Shown here: positions 6,601 through 7,982 of the stretch, in pieces
Layout of the letters: each line of letters begins with the position of its first letter
Position numbering within the stretch: position 1 is the stretch's first letter
Assembly (NCBI GenBank): GCA_964554335.1
Contig: CAZKOF010000069.1
Location: forward strand, 1 to 7,982
Reading direction: 5' to 3'
DNA: 7,982 nt
Origin: UBA3263 sp964554335
GTDB taxonomy: Bacteria > Bacteroidota > Bacteroidia > Bacteroidales > Muribaculaceae
Translations under genes and position numbers: made by a program
The notes under the pieces: model-generated
Told to the model about the DNA's origin: nothing
What the model saw: only the letters and a program-made list of their open reading frames with translations
The model's database searches: none

Positions 6601-7696
6601 GCTTTGCATCGGCCAGGACGAACTTCGAGTGGTTTTCCTGAGAGGCTCCGGGGGCGATGTCGGTGCGGGGAGCGGCAAGCATGCCGGTCATCGCGCGCTC
6701 GCCCGTGGCGTCGGCGTAGAGTTCAACGGGGAAGACGTCATAGCGTAGCGTGTAGCCTTTGACTTTCTTGCCCGAGAGGTTGCGCACGGTCGCGTCGACC
6801 GATACCGTGGCCTCTACAGGGCCCATCGGGTTGGCGTCGGCGGGAATGGTCGTGCGCACGGCGAGGTCCTGAATCTGCACCTTCGGGGTGGAGGTCAGGT
6901 AGGTCGAGCGGAAAATGCCGGGCAGGCGGAACATGTCCTGACTCTCGAGGAAAGAGCCGTCGCTATAGCGGTAGACCTCGACGGCAACGATGTTCTCGCC
7001 CTTCGGGTTGAGTTTGTCGGTGATGTTGAATTGAGCGAGGTTGCGCGAGTTTTTGCTGAAGCCAACATACTTGCCGTTGATCCAGAGGTAGAAAAACGAG
7101 TCAACGCCGTCGAAGTTGATGTAGACCTCGCGGCCGGCCCAGTCGGCGGGCACTGTGAACGTGCGGCGGTAGGAGCCGACCTCGTTGCGGTCTTTATATG
7201 TTGTCCAGCTCTTGTCGATGGGTTCGCGCATGACGCCTTTGCGCCAGTCGTCGACGGCAACCTCGTGGAAGAAGGGCACGGGTTGGTTGACATAGATTGG
7301 AGTGCCGTATTTTTGCGAGCCGTCGGCTTGCAGACCCTGCACGTTCCAGCATCCGGGCACCTGAATGTCGTCCCACGCCGAGGTGTTGTAGTCGGGCTTG
7401 AAGAAGTCTTGCGGACGCTTGTCGGGGTGGTTCACCCAGTTGAACTTCCAGGTTCCGTCGAGGCTCATGTAGTAGCTCGAGAACTCGGGGAGCACCTTCT
7501 TGGCGTCGTTGACCGAGGCGAAGTTGAAGAAGTAGGCGTGGGGCTGCTCCTTGTTGAGGCTCAGGGCCTGACAGTTCTGCCATTCCGAACCGTCGGGAGC
7601 CACGGCGTTGCCATAGGCAAAGCCCGAAAGGGGCTCGGCAGCCGCCGCGGCGAGGCCGGCACAGGCGAGCAGACTGCAGATGGCGGTTTTTTTCAT
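3623..7696 (-). CDS. lacZ: Secreted GH2 beta-galactosidase with C-terminal F5/8 type C (CBM32-like) domain
   Basis: The enzyme hydrolyses terminal beta-galactosides from lactose or complex glycans by a retaining mechanism. The 1357-residue product has an N-terminal signal peptide (MKKTAICSLLACAGLAAAAA, cleavage near residue 20), so it acts in the periplasm or at the surface. LLAC at 9-12 is only a poor lipobox. Domains in order: GH2 N-terminal sugar-binding sandwich (~70-270), immunoglobulin-like domain (~275-400), and TIM barrel (~400-690) with RHENN (435-439), acid/base E541 in WSLGNEAG and nucleophile E604 in HISEYAHSMGN. Then come a further sandwich (~695-800) and the LacZ domain 5 (~815-1125), with LRAPTDNDF, YYGRGPLNNFNDRE and GNREDIRW. 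The last parts are a chitobiase C-terminal-like segment (~1148-1212) and an F5/8C domain (~1220-1357). E. coli LacZ has 1023 residues; the excess is mainly the last two domains. No SusC/SusD genes lie in the window. Galactosidase rather than another GH2 activity is inferred from the LacZ-type domain 5. Confidence 0.95.
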   Translation of the reverse strand: MKKTAICSLLACAGLAAAAAEPLSGFAYGNAVAPDGSEWQNCQALSLNKEQPHAYFFNFASVNDAKKVLPEFSSYYMSLDGTWKFNWVNHPDKRPQDFFKPDYNTSAWDDIQVPGCWNVQGLQADGSQKYGTPIYVNQPVPFFHEVAVDDWRKGVMREPIDKSWTTYKDRNEVGSYRRTFTVPADWAGREVYINFDGVDSFFYLWINGKYVGFSKNSRNLAQFNITDKLNPKGENIVAVEVYRYSDGSFLESQDMFRLPGIFRSTYLTSTPKVQIQDLAVRTTIPADANPMGPVEATVSVDATVRNLSGKKVKGYTLRYDVFPVELYADATGERAMTGMLAAPRTDIAPGASQENHSKFVLADAKLWSAETPNRYVLVAQLLDKDNKKVIETVSTYFGVRQVEIRDTPASEDEFGLAGRYFYVNNRPVKLKGVNRHENNLATGHTVTHRQMEQEVMLMKQGNINHVRNCHYNDDPYWYIVCDKYGIYLEDEANIESHQYYYGDASLSHPAEWRDAHVARNIEMARAHVNHPSIVIWSLGNEAGPGHNFVEAYNALKAYDPSRPVQYERNNGIVDMGSNQYPSIPWVREAVKGTMNIKYPFHISEYAHSMGNALGNFVDYWDAMESTNFFCGGAIWDWVDQAIWNHTPDGTKYMGYGGDFGDTPNNGMFCMNGILFPDFTPKPAYHEVKKVHQYVSVKPIDATTGTIEVFNKNYFTTLNDYDQQWILTRNGVEVARGNAVDKPRMAVGPRESQTWRIPYDFKSLDNEGEYYVTLQFVLNEDKPWAQKGYVQAEEQILVKSPAPYPALSTANGPLPTLTEGEARNTVSGDGWSIDFDNATGAIASLTYNGKQIITPGNGPQLNALRAPTDNDFPVFGQWFANGLNDLRHKVLDHKTYTRADGAVVLQYTVESQSPRAYGITGGGLQGRYVITPGREFGPEDFKFLTNQIYTVYPDGSVELQSAIDSNKPSVLLPRLGYAMTLPTELQNYTYYGRGPLNNFNDRETSQNVGLYRQTVAGQFIPFPKPQSMGNREDIRWNALTDDAGNGLQFIALDGTMSASAMPWDDLEMTLAAHPYELPASKGTTLHIDTKDLGLGGASCGQGIALPEDRVYADAQTFGFMIRPVSASTDLQKQAEVSSAGQHPLSISRDNVGTVTVTSADPEAKIFFNVRPEGMNVRRGKDRKIKATEYTGPIEMRNGGALTVWEASAPELTTVLHYDKIEKVPLIVTFTSAYEPGAEGDKLVDGDPSTIWHSTYGVTVALYPHWIEFDCSEITNIKGFTYLPRQNGSNGDIKDWKVEVSTDGNAWTEVTSGTFADNKTEKKVLFDAPANGRYVRFTALSSQDGQDFASGAEFSVLAD

Positions 7697-7732
7697 GATG
7701 AATGATTGTTATAGGTTTTTGGATATTTGTTG

Positions 7733-7765
7733 CGAATTTACGAAAAATAAATGACATTAGCGCAA
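7733..7765 (-). promoter_or_regulatory. Candidate promoter of the beta-galactosidase gene
   Basis: On the minus strand a TTG (7763-7765) is followed after 22 bp by TAAATTCG (7733-7740), a near match to the TAnnTTTG -7 box. The -7 box is 36 nt from the ATG, the same spacing as for pgk, which supports both assignments. The TTG lies in the arm of the hairpin at 7760-7787. The spacing is a little longer than typical for Bacteroidota promoters. Confidence 0.5.
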
Positions 7766-7787
7766 GGTTTCCTGAAGAGCCTTGCGC
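7760..7787 (-). promoter_or_regulatory. 8-bp inverted repeat overlapping the beta-galactosidase -33 region
   Basis: GCGCAAGG (7760-7767) pairs perfectly with CCTTGCGC (7780-7787) around a 12-nt loop. On the minus strand the hairpin is followed by TAATGTCATTTATTTTT, a loose T-rich tract, so it could terminate a leftward transcript entering from the right edge. Alternatively, because the right-hand promoter element lies in its arm, it could be an operator. The sequence does not decide between these. Confidence 0.5.
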
Positions 7788-7884
7788 AAGTGCAGCCGGG
7801 CGATGCCGTCCCGCGTCGATGCAGTCAAACTGCTCAACATGTTTTCGCCCGCAAATATTTTGTCAGCAACTCATGGGGCGGCCC

Positions 7885-7916
7885 TGTAAATCAGTCGGCG
7901 GGACCCGGGATTTACA
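7885..7916. repeat. Inverted repeat TGTAAATC / GATTTACA
   Basis: TGTAAATC (7885-7892) and GATTTACA (7909-7916) form a perfect 8-bp dyad around a 16-bp GC-rich centre. It lies in the 195-bp stretch between the beta-galactosidase promoter region and the right edge, in which I see no convincing gene. It may be a protein-binding dyad or an RNA hairpin. Its distance of about 190 bp from the beta-galactosidase start leaves its target uncertain. Confidence 0.45.
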
Positions 7917-7982
7917 TAGATACCGCGGTTAATCTGTAACTTTCATTGAATTTACGTCATATATTGGGCGGTTGGCAATTTT

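Noticed and set aside
5342..6748. Long plus-strand open frame of 468 codons opposite the beta-galactosidase
   Set aside because: It is antisense to the GH2 catalytic core, has a low-complexity V/G/A/D-rich composition typical of GC-rich antisense frames, and contains no recognisable motif.
7031..7705. Plus-strand open frame of 224 codons opposite the beta-galactosidase N-terminus
   Set aside because: It is an antisense shadow of strongly supported GH2 N-terminal coding sequence and the signal peptide.
1..7982. CRISPR array, tRNA or rRNA genes
   Set aside because: No regularly spaced repeats with unique spacers, no tRNA cloverleaf with a T-arm GTTCGAAT-type motif, and no conserved rRNA segments were seen on either strand.

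Overview
The window looks like chromosomal DNA of a GC-rich member of the Bacteroidales (phylum Bacteroidota), probably a gut species; Muribaculaceae or a relative is my best guess. This rests on the protein style (a secreted GH2 beta-galactosidase with a C-terminal F5/8-type domain, a 415-residue Pgk) and on promoter elements of the Bacteroidota type (TAnnTTTG-like -7 boxes, no clear Shine-Dalgarno sequences). All identifications come from reading the sequence; no database search was run.

All recognisable genes lie on the minus strand. Read in transcription order (right to left), they are a large secreted beta-galactosidase (7696-3623), a REP-associated tyrosine transposase-like gene (RAYT, 3535-2617) with a broken frame, lrgA (2571-2212), a broken lrgB overlapping it by 17 bp (2228-1555), and pgk (1457-210). 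The left 209 bp are intergenic. They hold a plus-strand terminator for a gene beyond the left edge and a perfect 16-bp hairpin that follows pgk. The right 286 bp hold the beta-galactosidase promoter, a hairpin overlapping it, and a further inverted repeat, with no convincing gene.

The most unusual part is 2590-3613. The RAYT gene sits between two nearly identical ~55-bp direct repeats, 960 bp apart. The left copy contains the stop codon of the restored RAYT frame and ends 8 bp from the lrgA -7 box. The right copy forms most of a 56-nt imperfect palindrome just past the beta-galactosidase stop codon. This resembles a RAYT gene with its cognate REP elements. The RAYT protein would carry an additional C-terminal domain that I read as Rossmann/DprA-like, and its frame breaks at a G6 run exactly where that domain begins.

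The genes do not form a pathway. pgk is core glycolysis, LrgAB is a membrane system linked in other bacteria to murein hydrolase control and to pyruvate or glycolate export, and the beta-galactosidase releases galactose from glycans in the periplasm or outside the cell. Two of the five genes (RAYT, lrgB) are interrupted, by different kinds of lesion. The neighbouring 4-kb beta-galactosidase and pgk frames are intact, which argues against generally poor sequence quality.
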